From: Acinetobacter kanungonis
Lineage (GTDB): Bacteria > Pseudomonadota > Gammaproteobacteria > Pseudomonadales > Moraxellaceae
Assembly: GCF_009939195.1 (NCBI RefSeq)
Contig: NZ_JAACKC010000004.1
Location: 1-64,000 of the forward strand
DNA length: 64,000 bases
Reading direction: 5' to 3'
Shown: positions 8,885-16,097 of the stretch, one piece after another
Numbering within the stretch: position 1 is the stretch's first letter
How the letters are laid out: every line of letters starts with the position of its first letter
Made by a program: the position numbers and the translations under genes
The notes under the pieces: generated by a model
Told to the model about the DNA's origin: nothing
Seen by the model: only the letters and a program-made list of their open reading frames with translations
Databases searched by the model: none

Positions 8885-9070
8885 CTATTGATCTTTTTTT
8901 ATTAAAATTTTTTTTGCATGTGCATCGGCTTCAATCTGTTGAAGTGAAGTATGTGCTTCGCTCACTAAACGATCAATCTCCTGCTTTTGTCTAGTTTCAG
9001 ATTCATGGTACACACTAAAACCCAAGATGCAAACCATCACGATAAAAAATGGGATGAGTAGCTTGTTCAT
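8885..9070 (-). CDS. Small single-helix membrane protein, 61 aa
   Basis: MNKLLIPFFIVMVCILGFSV forms one N-terminal membrane helix. It is followed by a charged, heptad-like stretch (RQKQEIDRLVSEAHTSLQQI) that looks like a short coiled coil. The topology suggests an anchored periplasmic helix. No good ribosome binding site is visible. I recognise no family; reality rests on the clear membrane-plus-coil architecture. Confidence 0.5.
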   Translation of the reverse strand: MNKLLIPFFIVMVCILGFSVYHESETRQKQEIDRLVSEAHTSLQQIEADAHAKKILIKKDQ

Positions 9071-9286
9071 TATTATAAAGTACAGTTTTTACTTATTGAT
9101 AAAATATACACTAAAATGATTCATGGTTCACATTAAATTGCATAAGAACGCTTAACATGAATAAATTTCATCTTTTAATTGAGATTCTATTCTAGAAATA
9201 AAAACATAGGCTTTTGAATAATTATATTTTTACCCAAATATCTTCACCTTACGATTACCCTAAGACCTAAGCATGCAATAAAACAA

Positions 9287-9308
9287 AAACCCTGCACATG
9301 CAGGGTTT
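9287..9308 (-). terminator. Intrinsic terminator of the barrel-protein gene
   Basis: AAACCCTGCA (9287-9296) and TGCAGGGTTT (9299-9308); minus-strand continuation is TTGTTTTATT. Confidence 0.8.
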
Positions 9309-9329
9309 CGTAGAGGATGCGATAGCCTA

Positions 9330-9995
9330 TTAGAAATGATATTTCATCCCTAATTTATAGGTCAGACCATCAAGGTCTAATTCATCTAAACCATCAGCAG
9401 ATGCACACTCTCCGCTCGCACACAGGTCTACATCCTGATTGAATAACCATTTGTAACCTAATGTCCCATATATAGCGAAGTTAGGCTGTACATAATGCCC
9501 AAACTCAAGTTCTATTGGGACTGAGAAGTATTCAGTATCGAGATCATAATCTTTAGCATCGCCCCAGACATAACCAACCCCTAAAGATGTTGCCCCATAA
9601 TTCGCGTTACGTTCAAAAAAACGATAACCTAATTTGGCATAAACTTCGGAATACTCCCAATCTGAAGACGCTTGGTAGGTGTAACCTACGCCGTAATTGA
9701 CGTTATCAATATATTCAGCAGCATAGCCAATATCTACACCATGGTGGTTTTTATCTTCATCTAGGTAAATTGAGTCGATATTGGAACCTGCATAACCTAG
9801 ATAAATTACCCCTCTTTGATGAAGTTGTGTATTGTATTTTGTTTGCTCTAATTTGACTGGTTGAGCTTGAACAGACTCTCCCATCTGTACAGGTTCAACA
9901 TATTGAATTGGTAACGAATTTTCCTGAGTTTGGTTTGCATTTGCTGCCCCCATCATCAAACCCAAGACCCCAAATAAAAATAATTGTTTCATCAT
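9330..9995 (-). CDS. Outer-membrane beta-barrel protein
   Basis: A 221-residue protein with a signal peptide (cleavage after ANA near residue 20) and an unstructured Gln-rich linker. From about residue 60 it has alternating aromatic strands such as GVIYLGYAGSNIDS, NYGVGYTYQASSDW and TYKLGMKYHF. It ends in HF, the C-terminal aromatic signature recognised by the BAM complex. About eight strands fit the OmpW/OmpA-like small barrel size. A Cys pair (DLCASGECAS) near the end could form a loop disulfide. Specific function is unknown. It is single, with its own terminator. Confidence 0.8.
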   Translation of the reverse strand: MMKQLFLFGVLGLMMGAANANQTQENSLPIQYVEPVQMGESVQAQPVKLEQTKYNTQLHQRGVIYLGYAGSNIDSIYLDEDKNHHGVDIGYAAEYIDNVNYGVGYTYQASSDWEYSEVYAKLGYRFFERNANYGATSLGVGYVWGDAKDYDLDTEYFSVPIELEFGHYVQPNFAIYGTLGYKWLFNQDVDLCASGECASADGLDELDLDGLTYKLGMKYHF

Positions 9996-10033
9996 ATGAC
10001 CTTGTTGTTATGCGTATTTGCTAATCTAACAAA

Positions 10034-10270
10034 GTGAACAAAAATAATCCAACGACTTTCAAGCATTTCAGCGAGATATCCTGCCGAACAATACTTCTAA
10101 AGCAGAATTTCCAAGCTCATATGAAGACAGAAAAATTGATCATTCTCATCGTTTCAAAAATGTACCAGCAGTCAAAATCTCTCGTTAATATTTACGAAAT
10201 CTTTGACCTCATTAATTCTAGGCACAACTTGATAGCCGCATCCTTGTGTGTTCCTTTTAAACAGCAGTAA
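10034..10270 (+). CDS. Doubtful small ORF, 78 aa
   Basis: An open frame starting MNKNNPTTFKHFSEISCRTI. Its second half, MKTEKLIILIVSKMYQQSKS, faintly resembles the N-terminus of YfbU-like proteins, but it stops after 49 residues. It may be a decayed gene start or chance. No clear ribosome binding site. Confidence 0.2.
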   Translation: MNKNNPTTFKHFSEISCRTILLKQNFQAHMKTEKLIILIVSKMYQQSKSLVNIYEIFDLINSRHNLIAASLCVPFKQQ

Positions 10271-10378
10271 TTTAAAAAGTTGATAAAGCTTGAACAGGAA
10301 ATAAAGAATCAGCCACAATGTTTTCCAACGATTGAAGGACTTTCATCTTATTTAGCAGCTCTTCATCTTAAATTTTGA
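10271..10378 (+). pseudogene. Possible coding fragment, FPTIEG-type
   Basis: Directly after the stop of the preceding frame, 35 codons read KKLIKLEQEIKNQPQCFPTI and then EGLSSYLAALHLKF before TGA. The LE-x(n)-CFPTIEGLSSYL pattern resembles the HTH region of small terminase-like phage proteins (weak inference). There is no start codon and no continuation. Confidence 0.25.
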
Positions 10379-10566
10379 TTTGTTCTAAATAGGCGAAATC
10401 CATCATTCGATCTATGCTTGTTCTAAAGAAAAAATTTGAACTCGATTGAGTGATGCATACATCACCACAGACTAAGGTATTAAAAGAAAAAATATTTCTG
10501 CCTACAGAGAACCGTAATGATTATGATATAACGTCCGCCGTACTTTATAAAAATTGAGAGTCAATA

Positions 10567-10971
10567 ATGACCATTCCACTTGAATATCAATATGATTCAA
10601 ACTTCATGTTCAATATCAATGCCCACATTTGGCATCCACATCACTATTTAGAAACTTGGATTGTATTGACTGAGCCAACTTTAAAGTCTTATGAGGGTAA
10701 ATTACAACCTTGCGACTGCCATTTGATAGATTTTAAAAAAATTCTAGAGCGAATCTATAATTTCTATCTACCTGGTTTACGCGTCCTATCGACTAAAATC
10801 TTTTTTGTAGATCGCGACGAAAATGAATATATCATTGAGATTCAATATAGTGGACAAGGTATTTTTAATACTCAATCCATCAACATTTTGAATTTTCGTT
10901 TGGAGCTTGCAGATTTTCAAGATCATCGCATACGTAAAGTACGGGAACTGCTCAACAACTTTGTTGCATAA
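10567..10971 (+). CDS. Hypothetical protein, 134 aa
   Basis: A soluble acidic protein without signal peptide, starting MTIPLEYQYDSNFMFNINAH, with a mixed aromatic/hydrophobic pattern and two Cys in QPCDCHL. No family is recognised. The codon pattern and balanced composition support a real gene. TATGATATAACG upstream (around 10523) could contain a -10 element. It is isolated in a gene-poor stretch. Confidence 0.6.
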   Translation: MTIPLEYQYDSNFMFNINAHIWHPHHYLETWIVLTEPTLKSYEGKLQPCDCHLIDFKKILERIYNFYLPGLRVLSTKIFFVDRDENEYIIEIQYSGQGIFNTQSINILNFRLELADFQDHRIRKVRELLNNFVA

Positions 10972-11219
10972 AAGGCAATGTTATAAAGCTGGTCATTTTT
11001 AATTTTATTTTTAGAAGTTATGAAATTGATCACTCGTACTACAACGATTCTTCGATGAAAGTGAGCAATATAATCTCAGTATAGACACAGAGTGACCTTA
11101 TCTTACTACGCCCTACATTTCACAACGCTCTTGTTGCAAACAGTAATACCAAAACTTACGGAAATAATGCTTAAAGAAGCAGCCCATATGAGCTGCAACT
11201 TCTTATACATTGTGATTTC

Positions 11220-11675
11220 TTAAAACTTCTTCCACGTCATACTCGTGGTGGAATTATCACTTTTAGACTTTCCAAATACTTTCATCTGGTCGCCTGTATT
11301 ACTCAAATCGGCACCGATGGTATACACCACACCATTCTGTGGATTCACCCAAGTTCCACTATTAAATTTATTCTTTGTTGACTCTTGCAAATTGGTCATA
11401 ATCTCCAGACCAAAAAGAGACTTATTTCTCATGGTGCCTGAACACTTATTGCAAACTTCTGAAGCTGCTGTACCTGGTAATGCATATGATTTCGTAATTG
11501 AAGCACTATACAGTTGAGTTTTTGAATTTTTACGAATAGCAACTTCTGAAATGTAATGTCCCGTTTTATCATCTATCGCCTTCCAAGAACCCAATAAGGG
11601 ATCTACAGGCATAGCTGCTACAAATTGGGTTGAACCAAACAAGATCGTCGAAGCAAATAAAATCTTAAATTTCAT
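11220..11675 (-). CDS. DUF2147-type secreted protein
   Basis: The ATG at 11673-11675 gives a typical signal peptide (MKFKILFASTILFGSTQFVA, cleavage before MPVDP). The longer frame to 11714 adds an unlikely N-terminus. The mature protein begins DPLLGSWKAIDDKTGHYISE and includes CNKCSGTMRNKSLFGLEIMT and a Trp near the C-terminus (MTWKKF). The order 'G-W/F-ID-TG', C-x2-C and GLxIM is that of DUF2147 periplasmic proteins, of lipocalin-like fold and unknown role. Product length 151 residues. Confidence 0.8.
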   Translation of the reverse strand: MKFKILFASTILFGSTQFVAAMPVDPLLGSWKAIDDKTGHYISEVAIRKNSKTQLYSASITKSYALPGTAASEVCNKCSGTMRNKSLFGLEIMTNLQESTKNKFNSGTWVNPQNGVVYTIGADLSNTGDQMKVFGKSKSDNSTTSMTWKKF

Positions 11676-11714
11676 AAAATTGTCATGTATAAAAAAGCTT
11701 CGGGAGTATAGCAA

Positions 11715-12040
11715 AGGAATAATCTAGAAATCAGTCTGTTAGATAAAAAATTCTATATAGCACAAGACAATATTTTATTTTTTTATTGATGGAGTAATCT
11801 AAAGAGTTCTTATGATTTCATTTAAAAATGAGTTCAATTATATGGAGCTTTAAACTTAAATGAGATAAGCCCTAGAGTTTTCATTGCAAGCTAAGAAATG
11901 ATCTGGTTTATTTTTCAGACTTAATGCAAAAATATAAGTCAATTCCTTACAACAAGACCTACTAAAGCGCTTTAGCATCCCAATTAAAATTCTAAGTGAC
12001 TCTTTATATTTCATTATATGAGTTCATATCTTTTATTAAA
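11715..12040. other. Gene-free AT-rich spacer
   Basis: I see no convincing gene. A minus-strand open stretch near 11880-12000 lacks a ribosome binding site and family-like features. Confidence 0.4.
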
Positions 12041-12060
12041 AAACCGCCTATAGGCGGTTT
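12041..12060 (-). terminator. Intrinsic terminator of the 63-aa gene
   Basis: The perfect palindrome AAACCGCC-TATA-GGCGGTTT; on the minus strand it continues TTTTAATAAAA. Confidence 0.8.
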
Positions 12061-12072
12061 AATGCAGGTTAC

Positions 12073-12264
12073 TTAGTTTGGCGACCAAAGTGTATAAAAG
12101 GCCTGAATCTCAGATTCAAGAAATTCATCACCCTGAATGTCATACACAAAAGTTTTTTCTTCTAGCAAATGCTCACCATCCAGTTCAAATAGGTATTTCT
12201 TGAGGAAAGCTTTAAAACTATTCGCACGCTCAGGGAATACATGTTCGCCATCAGAAATGATCAT
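12073..12264 (-). CDS. Hypothetical small acidic protein, 63 aa
   Basis: MIISDGEHVFPERANSFKAF opens a compact acidic protein without membrane segments. A GGGTGG ribosome binding site precedes the ATG and a strong terminator follows immediately, so it forms a complete single-gene unit. No family recognised. Confidence 0.6.
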   Translation of the reverse strand: MIISDGEHVFPERANSFKAFLKKYLFELDGEHLLEEKTFVYDIQGDEFLESEIQAFYTLWSPN

Positions 12265-12599
12265 AATCCACCCATATGAACCAGAAAAACATGTTCGAAT
12301 AATACAAAAACGTGATTCATGTCACAATAAATTAATTGTAACAGTGGCCATTCCAAATTTTTGTAACAACCAGCTTTCAAATTTTCCTCAACTTAAGGTA
12401 GTAAAACTTAGTAAAGTTAGCAGCATAAGCGTATAGAAAATTTCATTGATAAATAAACAAATATTCAAAAAAATTAACTTAACATAATAAGTTATATTTG
12501 TTACATGTATAACTTTTTTACCTAAATATGTTAATTAAGTATCATTTTTCAAATAATCATTTAAAATAAAGAAAACGATAAAAATCGGGGGTAATCAGT
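12265..12599. other. AT-rich divergent promoter spacer
   Basis: This lies between two divergent small genes. It contains an inverted repeat AAGTTATA (12489-12496) / TATAACTT (12508-12515) followed by T residues. It could be an operator for the gene at 12600 or a weak AU-only terminator. Nothing else is evident. Confidence 0.3.
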
Positions 12600-12890
12600 A
12601 TGAATTTTGATACATTCTTTTCTGAGCGAGACCGAATGAATGCAATTGATGCAGCCAAAGCCATGGTCTTCCTCCCAGAAAATTGTTACTTTGTAGAAGA
12701 ACCTAAGCCTGAAATTAACTTTTATTTAAATGATCAAAAAGAGATTATGGCAAAAGTTATTATTTCGTATAAAAATGATATTACTGAAATAATTACAGAC
12801 AAACCATTTACACTTAAATTTCATGAAAAAGGGCTTAAGCAAACTTGGGAGTACATAGATACCAATATAAAAGATAGTTGGTTACTGTGA
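12600..12890 (+). CDS. Hypothetical protein, 96 aa
   Basis: MNFDTFFSERDRMNAIDAAK begins a soluble protein with central beta-like strands (INFYLNDQKEIMAKVIISYK) and a C-terminal amphipathic helix. GGGGGTAA upstream acts as ribosome binding site. A terminator follows within 25 bases. No family recognised; it looks like a free-standing accessory gene. Confidence 0.6.
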   Translation: MNFDTFFSERDRMNAIDAAKAMVFLPENCYFVEEPKPEINFYLNDQKEIMAKVIISYKNDITEIITDKPFTLKFHEKGLKQTWEYIDTNIKDSWLL

Positions 12891-12908
12891 AAATAAGATT
12901 GATAGTTC

Positions 12909-12933
12909 ATAGCCCTCGCTTTTGCAGGGCTTT
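12909..12933 (+). terminator. Intrinsic terminator of the 96-aa gene
   Basis: AGCCCT, loop CGCTTTTGC, AGGGCT, then TTTTC. Confidence 0.7.
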
Positions 12934-13084
12934 TCAACAAACTATATAGAAAATATTGATATTCACTCTAGCACCTGATCAAAGTTGCAAATTAATCTAA
13001 AAATTCCATTTTATTCATTTCAAGATTGGTAAACACATTTCATATGTTTTGACCTATCAACCGTCAATTTTTATTATTTACTTT

Positions 13085-13229
13085 TTACACAAGTCACTCT
13101 GCCTCATGTATATTTAGCAATACTTGTGAAATGACCAAATGAAGCACCTGTCTATTTCTCAAACCTAAAATGCTAACGAACTAGACTTGATGCATTCAGA
13201 ATGCCCATCAGAAATAGGTGGGCTTTTTT
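13085..13229 (+). ncRNA. Candidate small RNA with orphan terminator
   Basis: A plus-strand terminator (GCCCATC, loop AGAAATA, GGTGGGC, then TTTTTTC, ending about 13229) has no gene before it, because the gene at 12600-12890 has its own. A promoter-like pair TTACAC (13085-13090) and TATATT (13109-13114), spacing 18, lies about 115 bases upstream. CTATTTCT near 13152 can pair with AGAAATAG inside the terminator, so alternative folding is possible. Inference only. Confidence 0.3.
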
Positions 13230-13238
13230 CTACCAGCT

Positions 13239-13448
13239 CTATACAGCATTTGCATAAACGAAACCTGATGGATCTACTTCATTTAATTTCCCTAAGAACA
13301 CATTGAGTTCTTGTAGATCCTTGAATTTTATTCTTTTTACACTACCTACATTAAAGTGAATCATTACACTAAAAGGACCATCACTCTTCACTTCCATATA
13401 TTGAATGAGATCTGTATTCACTATGATGTCGTTTACCTTTAAGAACAT
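13239..13448 (-). CDS. Hypothetical protein, 69 aa (paralog of the gene at 14006)
   Basis: MFLKVNDIIVNTDLIQYMEV is followed by beta-strand-like segments (FSVMIHFNVGSVKRIKFKDL) and a helix (QELNVFLGKLNEV). The same plan, NxDLI, a strand pair, then a helix with FLxxL, occurs in the 59-residue protein at 14006-14185. The two form a small family. No known domain is recognised; no signal or membrane segment. Confidence 0.55.
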   Translation of the reverse strand: MFLKVNDIIVNTDLIQYMEVKSDGPFSVMIHFNVGSVKRIKFKDLQELNVFLGKLNEVDPSGFVYANAV

Positions 13449-13617
13449 ATCAGTACGGTCTGTTATTTTAGATATTCAACAATATATACTAATATTCATA
13501 TATATCCATATCTCAATCCATCACTCAAGACCAAATACTTACAAAAAATAAGTCATTTTTGATCATTTCATCCAATAAGGACCATCCTAAAGTTGTATAT
13601 GGTTGTAAATAAGGATC

Positions 13618-13875
13618 TTATTCCGCGTAAAACTCTTCATTTGACATAAAACCTAAGTAAGTAATACTGGTAGTAAAGATGTCCATGATGTGTGGATGAC
13701 CATTATTCTCTAACCATTCTTTGCCTAACATTGAAAATTGCTTAACCAAGGATGCATTAATATTTTCATACTTTTCTTCCATAGGAAGGTAGACCACATG
13801 ATTCTTAGGAATCGGATTGCTATCTTGTAAGAAATTCAGATTAAGCATGTACCAATGTAATTTTTTAGTCGTCAT
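13618..13875 (-). CDS. Hypothetical protein, 85 aa
   Basis: MTTKKLHWYMLNLNFLQDSN opens a soluble protein with mixed hydrophobic and acidic content, ending FMSNEEFYAE. No family recognised. It lies between the two members of the small paralogous family, all on the minus strand. Confidence 0.5.
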   Translation of the reverse strand: MTTKKLHWYMLNLNFLQDSNPIPKNHVVYLPMEEKYENINASLVKQFSMLGKEWLENNGHPHIMDIFTTSITYLGFMSNEEFYAE

Positions 13876-14005
13876 TTTTGGTTCTCGAATTGTTAGCTCA
13901 TATCTTCTATATTATACGACGATCACACCATACTAGATTTATTTGCTTGTAACTTTCCCATTCTATAAAGCCGATCCCATTGGTCAAACTTTAACACTTA
14001 CAGTT

Positions 14006-14185
14006 TCATTTCAATTTCTGTAATTCTTGCAAAAAGTGATCCAAGCCAGCTTGTGTGCCAAAATTTAAAATTAATTCCTCTGATCTCCCCATAAAGCAGA
14101 TCGACACGCAGCATTCACTTCTATTGACATATAAATTTGTGATTAAATCGGTATTAATTAAATGATCATCATGTTTATAAAACAT
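14006..14185 (-). CDS. Small protein, 59 aa, paralog of the 13239 gene
   Basis: The minus frame from ATG 14183-14185 to TGA 14006-14008 reads MFYKHDDHLINTDLITNLYV, then SECCVSICFMGRSEELILNF and ends FLQELQKLK. A purine-rich GAGAAGAAG lies just before the start. It aligns along its length with the 69-residue protein at 13239-13448: INTDLI versus VNTDLI, CVSICF versus SVMIHF, and HFLQELQKL versus VFLGKLNEV. That collinear similarity is the main evidence that it is real. Function is unknown. Confidence 0.55.
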   Translation of the reverse strand: MFYKHDDHLINTDLITNLYVNRSECCVSICFMGRSEELILNFGTQAGLDHFLQELQKLK

Positions 14186-14356
14186 TGTCTTCTTCTCGTT
14201 ATGCAGTCATTTAAAATATTTTATATCATCATCTGAAATGCCCATACAGGATACGAGCCTGTAATCTTATTCTTAAGTTTAATCTTCTTTCCCACTATGC
14301 TAATGACGTATACGGTGGAGATTCAATTTAAACACTAGGTATAAGAGTATCGACAT

Positions 14357-14442
14357 AAAAAAAGGCCTGCTCTACGGACCAAAGCAGACCAAACTCTGAA
14401 AAAACTATCAGCGCGTCGAATTTGTCGCAATTTTGCATAAAT
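14357..14442 (-). ncRNA. Candidate small RNA with orphan terminator
   Basis: On the minus strand GGTCTGCT (complement of 14383-14390), an 11-base loop and AGCAGGCC (complement of 14364-14371) precede TTTTTTT. The upstream gene (14603-14824) has its own terminator, so this one is orphan. TTGCGT, 17 bases, CAAAAT upstream could be a weak promoter, giving an RNA of about 65 bases with an internal CTGA...TCAG hairpin. Confidence 0.3.
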
Positions 14443-14573
14443 ATGAATATTCACGCAAGTTAAAAACCCATTCATTTCTCAAATAAAGATAATTAACTAT
14501 ATTTATTTAACTAGAAATCCTAGAAGTTTAGATAATTAAAACTCATGTAATGCTAATTTTAAAATAAAAAAAA

Positions 14574-14589
14574 CTCATCTTTCGATGAG
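14574..14589 (-). terminator. Intrinsic terminator of the 73-aa gene
   Basis: CTCATC, loop TTTC, GATGAG, extended by flanking AAA/TTT; the minus strand ends in a run of T. Confidence 0.7.
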
Positions 14590-14602
14590 CTTTTTTTATT
14601 GG

Positions 14603-14824
14603 TTAGACGGGTATAAAAATATCATTTTCACGTTTTGCAATGACATAACCTTCACATAAGAACTGGGCCGCATCTTCAGAAGATTTAAAATTCAATGCCT
14701 CCTCAATTTTATGCGTAACGTATCTGGTCGTTATTGATGGATCTCGATAATCGGCTCCAAGACCACCAGTCACAAATATTTTTCTATCTTCCTGAAGCGA
14801 ATCTTCTTTCAGTAAAAAATACAT
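14603..14824 (-). CDS. Hypothetical protein, 73 aa
   Basis: The ATG at 14822-14824, preceded by AAAGGG at normal spacing, gives MYFLLKEDSLQEDRKIFVTG. The frame is open to 14953, but the extra N-terminus lacks a ribosome binding site. The sequence contains GGLGADYRDPSITTRYVTHK and ends with an alpha/beta stretch (AAQFLCEGYVIAKRENDIFI). No known family recognised. It has its own terminator. Confidence 0.55.
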   Translation of the reverse strand: MYFLLKEDSLQEDRKIFVTGGLGADYRDPSITTRYVTHKIEEALNFKSSEDAAQFLCEGYVIAKRENDIFIPV

Positions 14825-15030
14825 AACAATCCCTTTTGTAATAGTTTTATAAATAAAAGCCCACCAGTATGTGGTCTTCTCAGAACATCGACCCTCAATA
14901 ATTTCTTGGCCGAAATGCAGAGTTTGAAGTCCATTGCGCCAAAATTTCTTCAATCATACTTCAATCACTCCTAAGACATATTAATCATCCCTCATTTAAA
15001 TGCAAGTTTTTCTCAATAATTAACTGACTT

Positions 15031-15168
15031 TTATGATTCACTTTTCACATAATTAATTTCATTTGAAGGTGTTTTAGCTATAGCTTTATGCCCTGATTGA
15101 CAGCCTTTTGCATGCCAATGGATAATTTTACCCAGAAGTTTAAGAGTTCTGAGACTAATATGGTGCAT
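15031..15168 (-). CDS. Doubtful small basic ORF, 45 aa
   Basis: MHHISLRTLKLLGKIIHWHA reads on to a Lys/Ser-rich tail. The frame stays open upstream of the ATG for about 30 codons without another start, so it may be the 3' end of a decayed gene. No ribosome binding site or known domain. Confidence 0.25.
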   Translation of the reverse strand: MHHISLRTLKLLGKIIHWHAKGCQSGHKAIAKTPSNEINYVKSES

Positions 15169-15217
15169 ATAATTTTTTAAAGCCAAAACTTTAAGCTTTT
15201 TAAATTCTTCTAAAAAA

Positions 15218-15253
15218 ATAATGCTCAGATAATTTTCATCATCTGAGCATTAT
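15218..15253 (-). terminator. Intrinsic terminator of the 80-aa gene
   Basis: ATAATGCTCAGAT (15218-15230) and ATCTGAGCATTAT (15241-15253); on the minus strand TTTTTT follows. Confidence 0.75.
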
Positions 15254-15273
15254 GGGCAGTTTTATGCAGTAAT

Positions 15274-15516
15274 TTAATTCAGTTTTGAAACATAAATCTC
15301 GTAATGAGGATGTTCATTCTTATTTGAAATTACTTCATCTACTAGGTACTTTTCAACAATTCCATCGGGCAATGAATGGTGAAGAAAATCCCCCTCCTCT
15401 ACAGGTGTTTTGACATCTTTACTGGTGATCATTATTGAATCGACGATACAACTTTTTAAAACTAACTCTTCTTCTGTACCGTTTTTTATTAATTTTAAAT
15501 CTATTCTATTTATCAC
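15274..15516 (-). CDS. Hypothetical protein, 80 aa
   Basis: A GTG start (15514-15516) has GGAG seven bases upstream and gives MINRIDLKLIKNGTEEELVL. The protein is soluble and mostly beta-like, with a central VEEGDFLHHSLPDGIVEKYL and ends YEIYVSKLN. No family recognised. It ends just before a strong terminator, so it is an independent unit. Confidence 0.55.
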   Translation of the reverse strand: MINRIDLKLIKNGTEEELVLKSCIVDSIMITSKDVKTPVEEGDFLHHSLPDGIVEKYLVDEVISNKNEHPHYEIYVSKLN

Positions 15517-15749
15517 TTTAGGTCTCCATTAAGTGATTAATTTATTCTAAATAAATCAATATGATTATTAGCATCCTGATATTAGGCTGTAAAGCAAATT
15601 TGATCACATTTCACACACAACATTGTTTCAATTTATTTTTTAATTTTACTATTTGATATATTTTTTCTTATAAGAATTCGCGATCATATTGTAATAGTTG
15701 TATCTAAAAGGACGTGTTGGTTTTACTTGATCATTTTTGTGAATTTTCC

Positions 15750-15866
15750 TTAATCCTTTCGACCTAAAATTTTATCTTCTATTGATAGGCTAGACTCATT
15801 ATATTGCCCAATATGTTCGCAATAGTGATCAATCAATTCTCTAAAGGGAAATTTGAGCCTAATGCC
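15750..15866 (-). pseudogene. C-terminal gene fragment beside tRNA-Val
   Basis: The minus frame between two stops reads FPFRELIDHYCEHIGQYNES and then SLSIEDKILGRKD before TAA at 15750-15752. Composition is convincingly coding, but no start codon exists and a TAA closes it upstream. It is the 3' end of an unidentified gene, about 130 bases beyond the tRNA 3' end. Confidence 0.35.
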
Positions 15867-15944
15867 TTACTCTTCTCTAGTGGTAATTTTAGACTCTAAT
15901 TTTTTTAAAATATCTAGGCAAAACAACAAAACTCAAACCATAAA

Positions 15945-15984
15945 AAAGGGCTTACAAGTCGTTGAAATTGCTTGTAAACCCTTT
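15945..15984 (-). terminator. Intrinsic terminator of tRNA-Val
   Basis: AAAGGGCTTACAAG (15945-15958) pairs with CTTGTAAACCCTTT (15971-15984) with one mismatch; the minus strand continues TTTATGG. Confidence 0.75.
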
Positions 15985-15992
15985 ATTTGTCT

Positions 15993-16069
15993 TGGTAGGC
16001 ATATCCAGACTCGAACTGGAGACCTCTACGATGTCAACGTAGCGCTCTAACCAACTGAGCTATACGCCT
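15993..16069 (-). tRNA. tRNA-Val (GAC)
   Basis: The minus strand folds as a cloverleaf. Acceptor AGGCGTA pairs with TATGCCT. The D arm is GCTC-AGTTGGTTA-GAGC. The anticodon stem is CTACG/CGTAG with loop TTGACAT, so the anticodon is GAC. The variable loop is AGGTC and the T arm is TCCAG-TTCGAGT-CTGGA. The discriminator is A and CCA is encoded. Length is 77 bases including CCA. Gene fragments just downstream suggest the site has been used for integration, but no att repeat was found. Confidence 0.95.
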
Positions 16070-16097
16070 ATATGCCACGCATCATATTCAGTTTTTT

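Noticed and set aside
12489..12521. Hairpin AAGTTATA/TATAACTT followed by T residues as a terminator
   Set aside because: The stem has almost only A-T pairs and no upstream plus-strand gene; it could be an operator or chance.
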